Assembly: GCA_947259575.1 (NCBI GenBank)
Contig: CAMYMU010000034.1
Coordinates: 947 to 53,556 of the forward strand
Source of the DNA: an uncultured Ectothiorhodospiraceae bacterium
GTDB taxonomy: Bacteria > Pseudomonadota > Gammaproteobacteria > UBA6429 > Thiohalophilaceae
Direction of reading: 5' to 3'
Length of the DNA: 52,610 bases
The notes below the pieces were generated by a model that worked only from the letters and a program-made list of their open reading frames with translations, had not been told where the DNA came from and searched no databases. The first letter of the stretch is position 1; each line of letters starts with the position of its first letter. Both the position numbers and the translations under genes were made by a program. Of the stretch, positions 9,632 to 20,661 are shown piece after piece.

Positions 9632-10716
9632 AACGATACCTCCATGCAATGTTGGACAACCTTACTTGTCGCATCAGGGCGTCCCAACTGTAATGCGCGC
9701 TTGGCCATTGCTAATAAATGTTCACGACCTAGATTGATCAGGTTTTGTAGCTCATCAGCTAATCGCTTGGGTGATAGCTCATTCTGCTGAATTAATAGTG
9801 CAGCATTCGCCTCACTCAAATATTTTGCATTTGCAGTTTGATGGTCATCAACCGCATAGGGATAAGGCACTAGCAAAGAAGCAACACCAACATTACTGAT
9901 TTCAGCTACGGTCATGGCACCGGCACGACAAATGACAACATCTGCCCATTGATAAGCCTCATCCATATCCTCAATAAACTCGACAACACGCGCGTCAACA
10001 CTCTCGTGCTTGTATTTGTCAATTGTCGACGCTGACTTTTGTTTGCCAGCTTGATGCCAGATTTCTACTTTATGTTCTGTCCCCAACATCGCAACAGCAC
10101 TCGGTACAACTTCATTCAATGCTTGCGCACCTAAACTACCACCAACAACAAGTATTCGAATCGCTGACTGGCGCTTAGAATATCTCTGTTCTGCAGTTTC
10201 AACTGCCAATATTGATTTACGCACTGGATTGCCGGTGAAATAAACTTTTTTATTTTGTTTAAATGCATCAGGAAAGGCTTCTAAAACACGATTCGCAATT
10301 TTCCCTAATAATCTGTTGGTTAAACCAGGGATGGCATTCTGTTCATGGATCACTAATGGGCGAGCTAGCAAACGTGATGCAACACCGCCGGGCCAGGTAA
10401 CAAAACCACCCATCCCAAGAACAAAACTTGGTTTGATGTTCAGACATATTTTGATTGCATGAAACGTTGCAAACATGATCTTAAATGGTGCCTGGATCCA
10501 GCGTAGGATGCCATTGCCACGCAGTCCCTTTATATTGATATACGAGATACTAAAACCTGATTCAGGTACAACTCTTGACTCAATACCATTACGCGTACCT
10601 AACCAGTGCACTTTGATCCCATTATCACGAAGTGCCTCGGCAACAGCTAATGCGGGAAATACGTGCCCACCAGTGCCACCGGCCATTATGAGTGCAATTT
10701 TTTCCTGCTTACTCAT
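9628..10716 (-). CDS. murG: Lipid II synthase (GlcNAc transferase)
   Basis: Peripheral membrane GT28 glycosyltransferase that adds GlcNAc to lipid I, making lipid II. The 362-residue product starts near the family hallmark [15 protein letters not shown] and contains a second glycine-rich [11 protein letters not shown] loop and an acidic/aromatic C-terminal donor-binding region (RAGAMTVAE). The start is placed at ATG 10714-10716 because it aligns with known MurG N-termini ([17 protein letters not shown]); an ATG 16 codons upstream lies well inside ftsW. It overlaps ftsW by 8 bases and murC by 4. Confidence 0.97.
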   Translation of the reverse strand: MSKQEKIALIMAGGTGGHVFPALAVAEALRDNGIKVHWLGTRNGIESRVVPESGFSISYINIKGLRGNGILRWIQAPFKIMFATFHAIKICLNIKPSFVLGMGGFVTWPGGVASRLLARPLVIHEQNAIPGLTNRLLGKIANRVLEAFPDAFKQNKKVYFTGNPVRKSILAVETAEQRYSKRQSAIRILVVGGSLGAQALNEVVPSAVAMLGTEHKVEIWHQAGKQKSASTIDKYKHESVDARVVEFIEDMDEAYQWADVVICRAGAMTVAEISNVGVASLLVPYPYAVDDHQTANAKYLSEANAALLIQQNELSPKRLADELQNLINLGREHLLAMAKRALQLGRPDATSKVVQHCMEVSL

Positions 10717-11911
10717 AGACTTTTCTACCCTTCTGAATAATTCGATCTTCTTTTCGTGTTTCATAATCTATACGCACGAGTAAGGCTACTGCTATGCACA
10801 TAACAAGAATGCTACTTCCGCCGTAACTCATAAATGGCAGCGTTAATCCTTTTGTAGGTAACACTCCCATATTGACGCCGATGTTGATGAATGCCTGTAA
10901 ACCAATCCAAATTCCAATTCCGTAAGCAACATAACCTGCAAATGGTCGTTCACGATTTTCAGCTCTTCTACCAATCAACAAGATGCGGAACACTAAAAAT
11001 GAAAACAAGCCAATAACCGCTATTACTCCGAACAAACCCAATTCTTCAGCCAGCACCGCGAACAGAAAATCTGTATGCGCTTCTGGCAAGTAAAATAATT
11101 TTTGAACACTTGCACCTAAACCAACGCCAAACCATTCACCCCGGCCAAATGCGATCAATGCCTGTGTTAGCTGAAAACCACTATTAAAAGGATCATCCCA
11201 TGGGTCCATAAAACCAGTTAAACGCTGCATACGATACGTAGAGGTATACACCAACAGCGCTAAAGCACCTGAAACAGAAGTAATTAAAATCATAAACTGG
11301 CCAACACGTACCCCGCCTAACCACATCATTGCGACTGCTGTACTAATAAGGACTGCTGCGGCACCAAAATCCGGTTCTAACAATAACAACACCATCACGA
11401 TCATTAACAAGCCAAGAGGTCGCCAAAAGCCTGCTGCAGTAGTACGAACCGCATCAATATGCCTTACCAGATAACCTGCTAAATATAAAATCATGAATAG
11501 CTTTACAAACTCTGAAACTTGTAAGCCAAAACTACCAACTGCTATCCAGCGCGTACTACCATTTACGTTTTTACCAAGCCCAGGAATAAAGACCAGCAAT
11601 AAACCCAGCAGGCTAACAATAACAAGTGCTGGACCAAGATCTTGCCAGACACGCATCGGTACCTTGACTAATATGAAAGCTGCAAATAGCCCAATTCCAG
11701 CAAACATCATTTGACGCCATAAATAATAAAATGGCTCACCAATATTTTTTTCTGCAATCGAAACTGATGCCGAACCCACCATGATCAAACCAAGAATTAA
11801 CAACGCCAAGACTGTGCCGAGCAACCAATAGTCAGAGGTCCAAATAATTTTTTGTTTTTGAATCTTCTGATTGAATGCAGCATGCATATATGAAGTTAAG
11901 GTTTCGCTCAT
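10709..11911 (-). CDS. ftsW: Septal peptidoglycan glycosyltransferase FtsW (SEDS family)
   Basis: SEDS polymerase that works with FtsI at the septum. The 400-residue protein has a cytoplasmic N-tail and about ten hydrophobic segments, with family features such as NVNGSTRWI after the second or third helix, the large periplasmic loop containing RLTGFMDPW, and a C-terminal LPFMSYGGSS block. ATG start; its ATGA overlaps the murD stop. It lies between murD and murG, the standard dcw place for ftsW rather than rodA. Confidence 0.97.
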   Translation of the reverse strand: MSETLTSYMHAAFNQKIQKQKIIWTSDYWLLGTVLALLILGLIMVGSASVSIAEKNIGEPFYYLWRQMMFAGIGLFAAFILVKVPMRVWQDLGPALVIVSLLGLLLVFIPGLGKNVNGSTRWIAVGSFGLQVSEFVKLFMILYLAGYLVRHIDAVRTTAAGFWRPLGLLMIVMVLLLLEPDFGAAAVLISTAVAMMWLGGVRVGQFMILITSVSGALALLVYTSTYRMQRLTGFMDPWDDPFNSGFQLTQALIAFGRGEWFGVGLGASVQKLFYLPEAHTDFLFAVLAEELGLFGVIAVIGLFSFLVFRILLIGRRAENRERPFAGYVAYGIGIWIGLQAFINIGVNMGVLPTKGLTLPFMSYGGSSILVMCIAVALLVRIDYETRKEDRIIQKGRKVYE

Positions 11912-13302
11912 GACGTCACCTCTTTTACTAACCGCATAAATTCATTGCCTCGATGCTCATAACCATCAAACATATCGAAACTTGCACAAGCCGGAGATAA
12001 CAATACAATGTCTCCAGATTTTGCCTCTTGATCTGCTTCAACAACCGCTGATTCCAGACTATCGACTATTGTGGTATTCACTCCCGTACCCAGTGCCTCG
12101 GCAATTAACTGTGCATCTTCACCCAGCAGAAAAACATGTTTTGTATATTTTTCCAGAATCGTATGTAAATCAGAAAAATCTTGTCCCTTGCTCTGGCCGC
12201 CCATAATAAGAATCAAGTTTGAGCTATCCATACCTTGTATAGCGGCTACTGCTGCACCAACATTGGTTGCCTTAGAATCATTAAACCACTGCACTCCATT
12301 ATGCTCAGCGACCCATTGAGTCCGGTGAGCTAAGCCGGAAAAGTTTTTTGCCGCCTCAAGCATTGCAGGCATAGGCAAATCAATTGCAGTGCCGAGTGCA
12401 AGTGTCGCCAGCACATTGGCAATATTGTGCTGTCCTTTTAATTTCAATGCGCTAACTGGAATTAATGCTTGTTCGCCCTGGCACAGCCATAGTTCATCAT
12501 TCTTAGTCAACAAGCCGAATTGATTATTTGCCGTTGGTTGCTTCAGAGTGAAGCCAAGCGTCTCGCGTGATGTTAATTCATCACCTAGCAATGAAAGCAC
12601 AAGCTCATCATCAAGGTTAACGATAATTTTTCCCTGGCCTGATATTATTTTGCGCTTGGCCGCTGCATAATCAGCAAGCGAGGCATAGCGGTCCATGTGA
12701 TCTTCGCTAATATTTAATATGGTACTTGCTGTAGCTTGTAGACTATTGGTTGTTTCTAATTGAAAACTGGATAGCTCGAGTACATATAAATCTGTAGTTA
12801 CATCATCGTTGATCTGCTCTAAAACAGGCACTCCAATATTTCCAGCAACAACCGTCTCTCGTTTTGCTTTGCGCGCCATCTCACCCAACAGTGTCGTTAC
12901 TGTACTTTTGCCATTTGAACCCGTTATTGCAATTACAGGTTTTGTTGTGCACAACGCGCAAATTTCGACATCACCAATCAGTGACTTACCTGATTTCAAT
13001 GCAAACTGTAAGACTGGTTCTTTTAAGGCAATTCCCGGACTCACGATTAACACGTCAAACTCGGTTACAAACTCCTTATCGAGAGCACCGGTGCGTACTT
13101 CGATATCAGAATACTCGCTTCTCATTTGATACATACCAGGAGGTTGGTCACGACTATCCATAACAGCAAACTCAACTTTCCTATCGGCAAGAAATTTAAC
13201 GCAAGATAAACCTGTCTTCCCCAGGCCAACAACAAGCACACGCTGATCTTTAAATATGTCAGCGCAAACTAATTGTCTTTCTGCTTTTTGCATTACTTGC
13301 AC
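11908..13302 (-). CDS. murD: UDP-N-acetylmuramoylalanine--D-glutamate ligase
   Basis: Mur ligase adding D-glutamate. The 464 residues comprise an N-terminal Rossmann-like domain (VLVVGLGKTGLS at about 24-35), the central ATPase with P-loop ITGSNGKSTVTTL, the NDSKATN motif and a C-terminal substrate-closing domain ending SPACASFDMF. The start shown is GTG (13300-13302) because GAGAGG stands 6 bases upstream; an ATG three codons later is equally in frame. The gene follows mraY after 12 bases and its stop overlaps the ftsW start. Confidence 0.96.
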   Translation of the reverse strand: MQVMQKAERQLVCADIFKDQRVLVVGLGKTGLSCVKFLADRKVEFAVMDSRDQPPGMYQMRSEYSDIEVRTGALDKEFVTEFDVLIVSPGIALKEPVLQFALKSGKSLIGDVEICALCTTKPVIAITGSNGKSTVTTLLGEMARKAKRETVVAGNIGVPVLEQINDDVTTDLYVLELSSFQLETTNSLQATASTILNISEDHMDRYASLADYAAAKRKIISGQGKIIVNLDDELVLSLLGDELTSRETLGFTLKQPTANNQFGLLTKNDELWLCQGEQALIPVSALKLKGQHNIANVLATLALGTAIDLPMPAMLEAAKNFSGLAHRTQWVAEHNGVQWFNDSKATNVGAAVAAIQGMDSSNLILIMGGQSKGQDFSDLHTILEKYTKHVFLLGEDAQLIAEALGTGVNTTIVDSLESAVVEADQEAKSGDIVLLSPACASFDMFDGYEHRGNEFMRLVKEVTS

Positions 13303-13314
13303 ATCCAGCCTCTC

Positions 13315-14397
13315 TTAGCGAACCTTCAATGTAGCCAAACCGATCAACACCAGAATAACGGTGATAATCCAAAAACGAACTATCACACGAGGTTCCGGCC
13401 AACCTTTTAATTCAAAGTGATGATGTAAAGGTGCCATCCTGAAAATGCGCTTACCCGTTAGCTTGAAAGAAGCAACTTGCAAAATCACCGACACTGTCTC
13501 GATAACAAACACACCACCCATAATAAATAATACAAATTCCTGTCTAACCATAATGGCGATAACACCAAGTGCAGCACCGAGAGCAAGCGCACCAACATCA
13601 CCCATGAATACCTGTGCCGGATAAGTGTTAAACCATAAGAATCCGAGCCCTGCTCCTACCAATGCACCGCAGAAAATAACTAACTCACCTACTCCTTTTA
13701 TGTACGGGATAGATAAATATTCTGAGAAGTTTGCATGACCAGTGGCATACGCAAATATGCCTAATGCACCGCCAACCATCACTGTTGGTAAGATAGCCAG
13801 GCCATCGAGTCCATCAGTTAAATTCACTGCATTACTGGAACCTACAATCACAAAGTACGAGAGTATTACAAAACTTATTGCACCCAATGGAATGGCAATA
13901 GACTTGAAAAATGGCACAATCAATTCTTTTTCTACCGGAGATGCTGTTTTGAATAAATAAATCGAAACTACGATTGCAAATAATGATTGCCAAAAGTATT
14001 TATATCGTGACTTGAGACCTTCAGGATCCTGCTTAATCAGTTTCTTATAATCATCAATCCAGCCAATGACACCAAAGCTAACTAATACACCTATTACTAC
14101 CCAAATATAACGATTACTTAAGTCCGCCCATAATAACGTTGCAACTGTGACTGCAATCAAAATAAGCGTACCGCCCATTGTGGGTGTACCTGCTTTTGAA
14201 AAATGAGTTTCTGGTCCATCATTACGTACAGTCTGACCGATTTTTAAAATACTCAGCTTTTTGATCATATAAGGACCAATCAAAAAAGAGATCAACAATG
14301 CCGTAAGCACACCCAGAATTGCGCGCAGAGTCAAATAATTAAAGACATTAAAGCCGCTATAGAATTGTTGTAAGTATTCTGTAAGCTGAAAAAGCAA
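13315..14397 (-). CDS. mraY: Phospho-MurNAc-pentapeptide transferase (lipid I synthase)
   Basis: Integral membrane enzyme that transfers phospho-MurNAc-pentapeptide to undecaprenyl phosphate. At 360 residues it is the same length as the E. coli protein. Conserved cytoplasmic loop motifs are visible: KAGTPTMGG at about 67-75, the [13 protein letters not shown] aspartate-rich block, and the MAPLHHHFE histidine motif near the C-terminus. About ten hydrophobic helices. The start codon is TTG (14395-14397), one base after the murF stop, with GGGGAGAG a few bases upstream. Confidence 0.97.
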   Translation of the reverse strand: MLFQLTEYLQQFYSGFNVFNYLTLRAILGVLTALLISFLIGPYMIKKLSILKIGQTVRNDGPETHFSKAGTPTMGGTLILIAVTVATLLWADLSNRYIWVVIGVLVSFGVIGWIDDYKKLIKQDPEGLKSRYKYFWQSLFAIVVSIYLFKTASPVEKELIVPFFKSIAIPLGAISFVILSYFVIVGSSNAVNLTDGLDGLAILPTVMVGGALGIFAYATGHANFSEYLSIPYIKGVGELVIFCGALVGAGLGFLWFNTYPAQVFMGDVGALALGAALGVIAIMVRQEFVLFIMGGVFVIETVSVILQVASFKLTGKRIFRMAPLHHHFELKGWPEPRVIVRFWIITVILVLIGLATLKVR

Positions 14398-14398
14398 T

Positions 14399-15748
14399 TT
14401 AACTCTCCCCGTTAGCCGCCAGAGCGTTAACTATGTTTTCCATTTTCATTACTCGCGATCCTTTCACCAACAAAGTCACATCATCTGCCAGATTATTTTT
14501 GATTTCTGAAATCATGCTTGGCTGATCTTCAAATACATAGCTGTCTTCGCCAAAGCCTTGCGCACTAAATTGCGCAAACTGGCCAATCGCATAAAGCTTA
14601 TTCACTCCAGAGATACGTGCCTGCTTACCGGCATCTGTATGTGAATGTTCCGCTGCGCTTCCTAGTTCACCCATGTCTCCTAATGCCAGCAAGTGTGTGC
14701 CAGGGTATTCATTCAAAACCTGTAAAGCGGCTTTAAGAGAACCAGGATTAGCGTTATACGTGTCATCAATAATTCGGCTACCTGAAATGCCTTTTTTCAA
14801 CTGTAAACGTCCACTGACTGCCTGCATGGACTCCAGGCCATTTTTAATAGACTCGATATACACCCCAGCAGAACCGCATGCTGCAGCAGCAGCCGCAGCA
14901 TTCAACAGGTTGTGTTCTCCGGGTAAGTTATAATCTACGCTTACGGTTCCACCAGGTGTGGTGAGTAGTACATGGTCATTCTCTTTGCGAACCGAATAAT
15001 CAGCTTCAGCGACTAAACCAAATGTACTAGTCTTTACACCCTTACATATCGATAACCAGTATTCGCTATACTGATCATCTTTATTAATAATGGCGGTACC
15101 ATTCTTGCCTAGTCCTGAATAAATTTCTCCCTTCGCTCTGGCAACGCCATCTAAATCGCCAAAACCCTCAAGGTGTGCAGGCCCCGCATTTGTAATGACA
15201 GCAACGGTTGGTTTTGCAATGTGAGTTAGATACTCAATTTCTTTAGGATGATTTGCGCCCATTTCGATTACTGCCGCACTATGCCCTAAGTTCAAACCGA
15301 ATAAGGTTAAGGGCACACCGATATCGTTATTTAAGTTACCTTTAGTCGCCAGCACATTATGTTCCTGTGAAAGTATGGCTGTGGTAATTTCTTTGACTGT
15401 GGTCTTGCCATTACTTCCGGTAATTGCGATCAGAGGAATATCAAACTGCATACGCCATGCATTTGCTAACTTGCCTAATGCAATTCTTGTATCGTTAACA
15501 ATAATCTGTGGTAACGAAGTAGATATTTTTTTCGAGACCAATATTGCTATCGCACCATTTTTTTCCGCCTGTTCCGCATAATTATGTCCATCGAAGTTAG
15601 GTCCCTGTAATGCGACAAATAATTCGCCTTCGACACAACTACGAGTGTCAGTGTTTAACCCACAAATGGTTTTATCTTCACCCACTAGTTCACCTTGCAC
15701 AGCATTAGCAATCTTTACCAGGTTCCAGTCAATAGATGAATTACTCAT
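14399..15748 (-). CDS. murF: UDP-MurNAc-tripeptide--D-alanyl-D-alanine ligase
   Basis: Last cytoplasmic Mur ligase; attaches the D-Ala-D-Ala made by Ddl. The 449 residues contain the P-loop [13 protein letters not shown] (about 108-120), an NDIGVPLT stretch, the [10 protein letters not shown] block and a C-terminal domain with [13 protein letters not shown] start, overlapping the murE stop as ATGA. Length and domain order match E. coli MurF (452). Confidence 0.97.
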   Translation of the reverse strand: MSNSSIDWNLVKIANAVQGELVGEDKTICGLNTDTRSCVEGELFVALQGPNFDGHNYAEQAEKNGAIAILVSKKISTSLPQIIVNDTRIALGKLANAWRMQFDIPLIAITGSNGKTTVKEITTAILSQEHNVLATKGNLNNDIGVPLTLFGLNLGHSAAVIEMGANHPKEIEYLTHIAKPTVAVITNAGPAHLEGFGDLDGVARAKGEIYSGLGKNGTAIINKDDQYSEYWLSICKGVKTSTFGLVAEADYSVRKENDHVLLTTPGGTVSVDYNLPGEHNLLNAAAAAAACGSAGVYIESIKNGLESMQAVSGRLQLKKGISGSRIIDDTYNANPGSLKAALQVLNEYPGTHLLALGDMGELGSAAEHSHTDAGKQARISGVNKLYAIGQFAQFSAQGFGEDSYVFEDQPSMISEIKNNLADDVTLLVKGSRVMKMENIVNALAANGES

Positions 15749-17268
15749 TTATTTTTACTTTCCAGTACTTGCCTTGCTACCAAGGCATCATCAAAATCAA
15801 TTTTTTCATCACCAATCTGCTGGTAGGTTTCATGACCTTTACCAGCAATTAGCACGATGTCGTCCTGTGCTGCATTATTCAATGCATATTCGATTGCCTC
15901 ACGGCGATCTTCTTTAATCGTTAATTTACTGGCGTCCATGCCCGCAACAATCTCACTGATGATATTTGCTGGAGTTTCATGACGCGGATTATCGCTGGTA
16001 ACAACAACGTGATTAGCAAGACGTTCTGCGACATTCCCCATTAATGGACGTTTTTCTCGGTCACGATTTCCACCGCAACCAAATACACACCAGACATCAT
16101 TACTAAAATGTTCTTGTAGTGAATGCAGGACTTGTTCAAGTGCATCAGGCGTATGTGCATAGTCAACAACCACCGTTGGCTGATTTGGTATACTGACAAT
16201 ACTTAGACGACCTGTAATCGGCTTTAAATTAGATAAACGACTGGCGATTTCTTCAAGGCTGAAACCTTTGCTAAATAAAACACCTGCGGTGGCAAGTAAG
16301 TTATAAACATTAAACAAACCATAGATATGATTGCTCACCACTGCTGTACCTGATGGTGTTTGCAAGCTAAATGCTAAACCGGATGCGGACTGCCTTATGT
16401 CGCTTGCGCTTATATCGCATTGGCTGTCATTGCTTGCGATACCATAACTTAGCGTGTTAACTGATCCAGGCAATTGCTTGATCAATTTTCGACCGAATTC
16501 ATCATCAATATTTATGACTGCTGAATTGATCGTATCAACAGTGAACAGTTTGGTTTTAGCTGCAGCGTAATTTTCCAACGAACCATGGTAATCAAGGTGC
16601 TCGTGAGAAAGATTGGTATAGACCGCACAGTCAAAATGAATACTGTCTACTCGACCCTGGTCAAGCGCATGCGATGAGACTTCCATTGCAACGGCCTGTG
16701 AACCCGCTTCAACTAAATCTGCTAACCATGAGTGGCAAGTGATTACGTCAGGTGTGGTGTGTGATGAAGGCTGTAGCTTATCAAGAAAACCCCAACCAAC
16801 TGTTCCAATAACAGCGCACGGTGAATCAATAGAAAGTGCCTGTGCAATGAAATGACTGCATGAAGTTTTACCATTTGTACCGGTTATACCGACCATAAAC
16901 ATCTGTTTTGATGGCTCGTGATAGAAACGGTCGGCTATTCTGCCGACCTTGTTTGACAATCCATCAATCGCGATTACTGGTACTTTTTTTCCCGAACTTG
17001 AAGTTCGCCATGCGATCGGTATTGGAACCGTCCCCTGCTCTGATTCCCAGATGACGGCACTCGCCCCAGCTTCAATCGCTTGATTAATATATTTTCTACC
17101 ATCTACGGTCAAACCCGGTAGCGCTACAAACAGATCACCTTGTTTGACCATTCGACTATCCAGACTGAGCCTTTCTATTGATGTATTTGCTAACGTAGAT
17201 ACTTCCACCAAACCTTCCAGCAAAATATCCAATGTCATTGAAATCACTTTGTTGTGAGATGCCATCAT
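15745..17268 (-). CDS. murE: UDP-MurNAc-L-Ala-D-Glu--meso-diaminopimelate ligase
   Basis: Adds the third stem residue. The 507-residue protein has the P-loop GITGTNGKTSCSHF, the TNLSHEHLDYHGS block, and the C-terminal DNPR motif (in VVTSDNPRHE), which is known to mark meso-diaminopimelate-specific MurE and so predicts DAP-type Gram-negative peptidoglycan. It starts with two successive ATG codons; the first overlaps the ftsI stop as ATGA. An internal methionine at residue 11 is an alternative start. Confidence 0.97.
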   Translation of the reverse strand: MMASHNKVISMTLDILLEGLVEVSTLANTSIERLSLDSRMVKQGDLFVALPGLTVDGRKYINQAIEAGASAVIWESEQGTVPIPIAWRTSSSGKKVPVIAIDGLSNKVGRIADRFYHEPSKQMFMVGITGTNGKTSCSHFIAQALSIDSPCAVIGTVGWGFLDKLQPSSHTTPDVITCHSWLADLVEAGSQAVAMEVSSHALDQGRVDSIHFDCAVYTNLSHEHLDYHGSLENYAAAKTKLFTVDTINSAVINIDDEFGRKLIKQLPGSVNTLSYGIASNDSQCDISASDIRQSASGLAFSLQTPSGTAVVSNHIYGLFNVYNLLATAGVLFSKGFSLEEIASRLSNLKPITGRLSIVSIPNQPTVVVDYAHTPDALEQVLHSLQEHFSNDVWCVFGCGGNRDREKRPLMGNVAERLANHVVVTSDNPRHETPANIISEIVAGMDASKLTIKEDRREAIEYALNNAAQDDIVLIAGKGHETYQQIGDEKIDFDDALVARQVLESKNK

Positions 17269-18983
17269 TGCGCTCCCCCCAACATTGCAAAAGTTGCCGG
17301 TTTCTTGGGTAGCTTATCCGGCGAGATATCGAGCAAGCGTAAGGCACCAACCATAACACTACTAAAGACTGGGGCAGCAACAGCACCACCGTAATAGTGT
17401 TCACCACGCGGTTCATGAATTGTTATCGCCATCACTAATCGCGGGTTATCTGCAGGGACCATACCGACAAAAGTAGAAACGTATTTATCATCTGAATAAC
17501 CATGTTTACCTACTTTCTTCACGGTTCCGGTTTTACCTGCAACATGAAATCCGGGGACCGCAGCTTTCGTACCTGTGCCACCTTGAGCAACAACACCCTT
17601 TAACATCTCTCTAATCTGCTTTGTATGTTTTGCTGAGATCACACTCTCACCTTCAACATGACCGGTCTGAAGTTCTATACTAAGTGGCTTGAGCATGCCA
17701 TCACTTGCAAGCACCAGGTATGAACGTGCTAGCTGTAAAGTTGTAACGGACAAACCATAACCATAAGATAAAGTAGCGCGTTCAATATCACGCCATATCC
17801 GTGGTTGATGTAACGAACCCATCACTTCACCAGGTAACCCACTTTGAGTTACATCACCAAAACCAATGCGTTGGTGTACTTTCACCAGGTTATTAGGATC
17901 AATGGTTAATGCGATTTTACTTGCACCAACATTACTGGACTTTTCAATAACTGATGCCAACGTCATCCGACCATAGTTTTTAATATCACGAATTACGCTT
18001 TTACCAACTCTCATATAACCTGGTGAAGTATCGATAACAGTTGAGAGTTTAAACTTGCCCGACTCTAATGCCGCTGCAACCGTAAAGGGTTTAACGGTTG
18101 ACCCTGGCTCAAAGGTATCGGTCACAACGCGATTCCGATAGCGATAGCTTTGTAGGTCAGCACGATTATTTGGATTGAAAGCAGGCTGATTGACCATTGC
18201 GAGGATTTCACCCGTTTTCACATCGAGGATTACTGCAGAGCCTGATTTCGCCTTATGCTCAAACACAGCACGTTTTAACTCACGATAGGTTAAGTACTGT
18301 AATCTGCGATCAATGCTTAGTACGAGATCCTTACCCGCGTGTGGTGACTTAATCAGGTCAACAGGCTTAACCACGCGCCCCAGGCGATCCTTCATTACTA
18401 GTTGACTACCATCGGTGCCTTTTAACCATTGATCATATGCGAGTTCGATACCTTCCTGACCAACATCATCTACATTAGTAAAGCCAACCACATGTGCTGC
18501 TACTTCACCCGTTGGATAATAACGACGGTATTCACGTTGAATGGATAAACCAGGTATTTCCAACTCGATAACTTTTTGCGCAAGCGATGGATTGATCCTG
18601 CGCTTAAGATAAACAAATTCTTTGCCTTCTTGTTTCTTGCTTGCAATCAACTTCTTTATTTGCTGCGGCTTCAAGTCAAGTAGTTTGGCAAGGTTGTATA
18701 GTTGCCTGGTCGTAGCTTTATACTGTTGGGGTTGAGCCCAAATAGAATCCACCGGCGTGCTAACTGCCAAAGGTTCACCATGCCGATCAACAATCATGCC
18801 CCGATGTGCCGCAACTGGAATCGAACGTAGCGCCCGCGCATCACCTTGTTCTTGTAAAAATGTTTTATTGGTTACGTGCAGATCAAAAGCACGCACGATC
18901 AGAGCCAGAGGCACAGTGAGTACCAGCACAAGAACAATGCCTATGCGAAATCGGCTAGATGGCTTGTGAACTTGCTCTGTCAT
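17265..18983 (-). CDS. ftsI: Septal transpeptidase PBP3
   Basis: Class B penicillin-binding protein that cross-links septal peptidoglycan with FtsW. The 572-residue protein has a short cytoplasmic tail, one transmembrane helix at about residues 12-32, a pedestal domain (RGMIVDRHGEPLA at 61-73) and a transpeptidase domain with all three active-site motifs: STVK at 295-298, SSN at 349-351 and KTG at 484-486. ATG start overlapping the ftsL stop (ATGA) and stop overlapping the murE start. Confidence 0.98.
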   Translation of the reverse strand: MTEQVHKPSSRFRIGIVLVLVLTVPLALIVRAFDLHVTNKTFLQEQGDARALRSIPVAAHRGMIVDRHGEPLAVSTPVDSIWAQPQQYKATTRQLYNLAKLLDLKPQQIKKLIASKKQEGKEFVYLKRRINPSLAQKVIELEIPGLSIQREYRRYYPTGEVAAHVVGFTNVDDVGQEGIELAYDQWLKGTDGSQLVMKDRLGRVVKPVDLIKSPHAGKDLVLSIDRRLQYLTYRELKRAVFEHKAKSGSAVILDVKTGEILAMVNQPAFNPNNRADLQSYRYRNRVVTDTFEPGSTVKPFTVAAALESGKFKLSTVIDTSPGYMRVGKSVIRDIKNYGRMTLASVIEKSSNVGASKIALTIDPNNLVKVHQRIGFGDVTQSGLPGEVMGSLHQPRIWRDIERATLSYGYGLSVTTLQLARSYLVLASDGMLKPLSIELQTGHVEGESVISAKHTKQIREMLKGVVAQGGTGTKAAVPGFHVAGKTGTVKKVGKHGYSDDKYVSTFVGMVPADNPRLVMAITIHEPRGEHYYGGAVAAPVFSSVMVGALRLLDISPDKLPKKPATFAMLGGAQ

Positions 18984-19246
18984 GGTTTTATGATCACTAC
19001 CTCTGCATAATCAACATTACGCATCTTTAAGCGTTTACGGGCTGCACTTTCGACACGACCATGGGTCGCCCAGGTGCTTTGCTCTAGTTGTAAACGACCC
19101 CAGTCAACATTTAAGTTGTCACGATTCGTCTCTAACTGGCGCAACTCGACATACAACATGCGGTTATGATGCTTGGAATAAATCACACCTATCGAGCTCG
19201 CTACGATGACTAACACCAAACAGACATTGAGCAGTCGCAGCATCAT
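18980..19246 (-). CDS. ftsL: Divisome protein FtsL
   Basis: Small bitopic divisome protein that forms a complex with FtsB and FtsQ and helps activate FtsWI. The 88-residue product has almost no cytoplasmic tail, one N-terminal transmembrane helix (about residues 3-21) and a periplasmic coiled-coil-like helix with leucines at heptad spacing (about 30-60). It is shorter than E. coli FtsL (121), mainly through loss of the cytoplasmic tail. Identity rests on topology and on its place between rsmH and ftsI; both junctions are ATGA overlaps. Confidence 0.9.
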   Translation of the reverse strand: MMLRLLNVCLVLVIVASSIGVIYSKHHNRMLYVELRQLETNRDNLNVDWGRLQLEQSTWATHGRVESAARKRLKMRNVDYAEVVIIKP

Positions 19247-20181
19247 AATGATTTCTCCGCGACACGCATGATGGCACTACGTGCTCTTGGATTCACTGCA
19301 ACTTCTTCCTTGCTTGCTTTTATCGCTTTACCGACCAATTTCAGTGGCGCATTCATCTCGACATGGCGTATTGGTAAATCATGTGGAAATTGTTCGCCCT
19401 TACTTTGCTCACGCATAAAACGTTTCACAATGCGGTCTTCTAAAGAATGAAAACTAATCACAACCAGGCGCCCGCCTTTTTCTAAGGCATCCACCGACGC
19501 GGCAAGGCATGCCTTAAGATCATCTAACTCATGATTAATCTGAATACGGATGGCCTGGAAAGTGCGAGTTGCTGGGTCTTTGCTTTTTTCGCGAGTAGGT
19601 ACCGCTTGAGCAACAATGCTGGCCAACTGTTGGGTGCGGGTAATGGCAAGGTTTTCACGTTCACGTAAAATGGCGCGAGCAATACGGCGTGCATACCGCT
19701 CTTCGCCATATTCAAACAGGACCTTCACTAGTTCGTCTTCTTTTACTTGTGCCAACCACTCTGCTGCAGACATGCCCTGTTCGGGATCCATACGCATGTC
19801 GAGAGGGCCATCACGTCGGAAACTAAAACCACGTTCGGCATCGTCAAGCTGCGGAGAGGAGACACCAAGATCCAGCAACACACCATTTGCCGCCTGCCCC
19901 CAGTTGGTCTCGGCCAGGGCATCAGCAATCTCGGTGAAACTGCCACTATATATATAGGTACGTGGGTCGTCGGCAAAACGCTGCTGAGCAACCGCAATTG
20001 CTGCAGGGTCTTTATCCATGACCAGCAGGTGTCCCGAATCTGATAATTGATCCAGAATCATCTGACTATGACCTCCCCGTCCATATGTCCCATCGACATA
20101 AACCCCCTCGGGTTTGATTTTCAATGCTTCAATCGCCTCGTTGAGTAATACCGTTTCGTGTTGGTGTTCTTGCACCGGCAT
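19243..20181 (-). CDS. rsmH: 16S rRNA (cytosine-1402-N4) methyltransferase
   Basis: SAM-dependent methyltransferase that modifies C1402 in the ribosomal P site together with RsmI, which is also encoded in this window. The 312 residues match the family length (313). Visible blocks are HETVLLNEAIEAL near the N-terminus, the SAM-binding DGTYGRGGHS (about 30-39), VLLDLGVSSPQLD and the C-terminal ISFHSLEDRIVK. The ATG directly follows the mraZ stop codon with no gap, and its end overlaps ftsL. Confidence 0.97.
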   Translation of the reverse strand: MPVQEHQHETVLLNEAIEALKIKPEGVYVDGTYGRGGHSQMILDQLSDSGHLLVMDKDPAAIAVAQQRFADDPRTYIYSGSFTEIADALAETNWGQAANGVLLDLGVSSPQLDDAERGFSFRRDGPLDMRMDPEQGMSAAEWLAQVKEDELVKVLFEYGEERYARRIARAILRERENLAITRTQQLASIVAQAVPTREKSKDPATRTFQAIRIQINHELDDLKACLAASVDALEKGGRLVVISFHSLEDRIVKRFMREQSKGEQFPHDLPIRHVEMNAPLKLVGKAIKASKEEVAVNPRARSAIMRVAEKSL

Positions 20182-20637
20182 CTACAACGACAATGACTCC
20201 AGCTCGTCAGAGAGACCTTCATCCGCGTCAGTCTCCTCAAGCCATTGGTCACGGCGATCATTCCAGGTCTGTTCATTCCAGACCTCAAACTTGTTGCCCT
20301 GGCCGAGCAAAATGATGCGTTTTTCTAACTGCACCAGTTCACGCAAGGCGGGTGGCAACAAAATACGTCCGTGGGAATCGAGTTCGACTTCAGAGGCATG
20401 ACCTAAAAGGAGGCGTTTTAGACGGGCAGCCTGCTTATTCAGACTGGGCAGACGAACCAGCTTGCGCTCGATGTCTTCCCATTCAGTCACGGGATAGATC
20501 AATAGGCAGGGATCACTCATATCGAGAGTGACCACTAACTGACCATCCGCGGTTGACTGCAAGCGATCACGGTACTTGGTTGGTACCGCCATGCGACCCT
20601 TGGCGTCGAGATTAAGAATCGTGACACCTCTAAACAA
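20182..20637 (-). CDS. mraZ: MraZ, transcriptional regulator of the dcw cluster
   Basis: MraZ is an AbrB-like DNA-binding protein that represses its own operon in E. coli. The 151 residues contain two tandem SpoVT/AbrB-type repeats, at about 5-52 (NLDAKGRMAVP) and about 80-125 (ELDSHGRILLP). The start is TTG at 20635-20637, set by the family N-terminus (MFRG) and by AAGGGG 8 bases upstream. It is the first gene of the cluster; a promoter and three MraZ-box repeats lie directly upstream at 20662-20724. Confidence 0.96.
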   Translation of the reverse strand: MFRGVTILNLDAKGRMAVPTKYRDRLQSTADGQLVVTLDMSDPCLLIYPVTEWEDIERKLVRLPSLNKQAARLKRLLLGHASEVELDSHGRILLPPALRELVQLEKRIILLGQGNKFEVWNEQTWNDRRDQWLEETDADEGLSDELESLSL

Positions 20638-20661
20638 AATTTGTCCCCTTTAGACGAAATG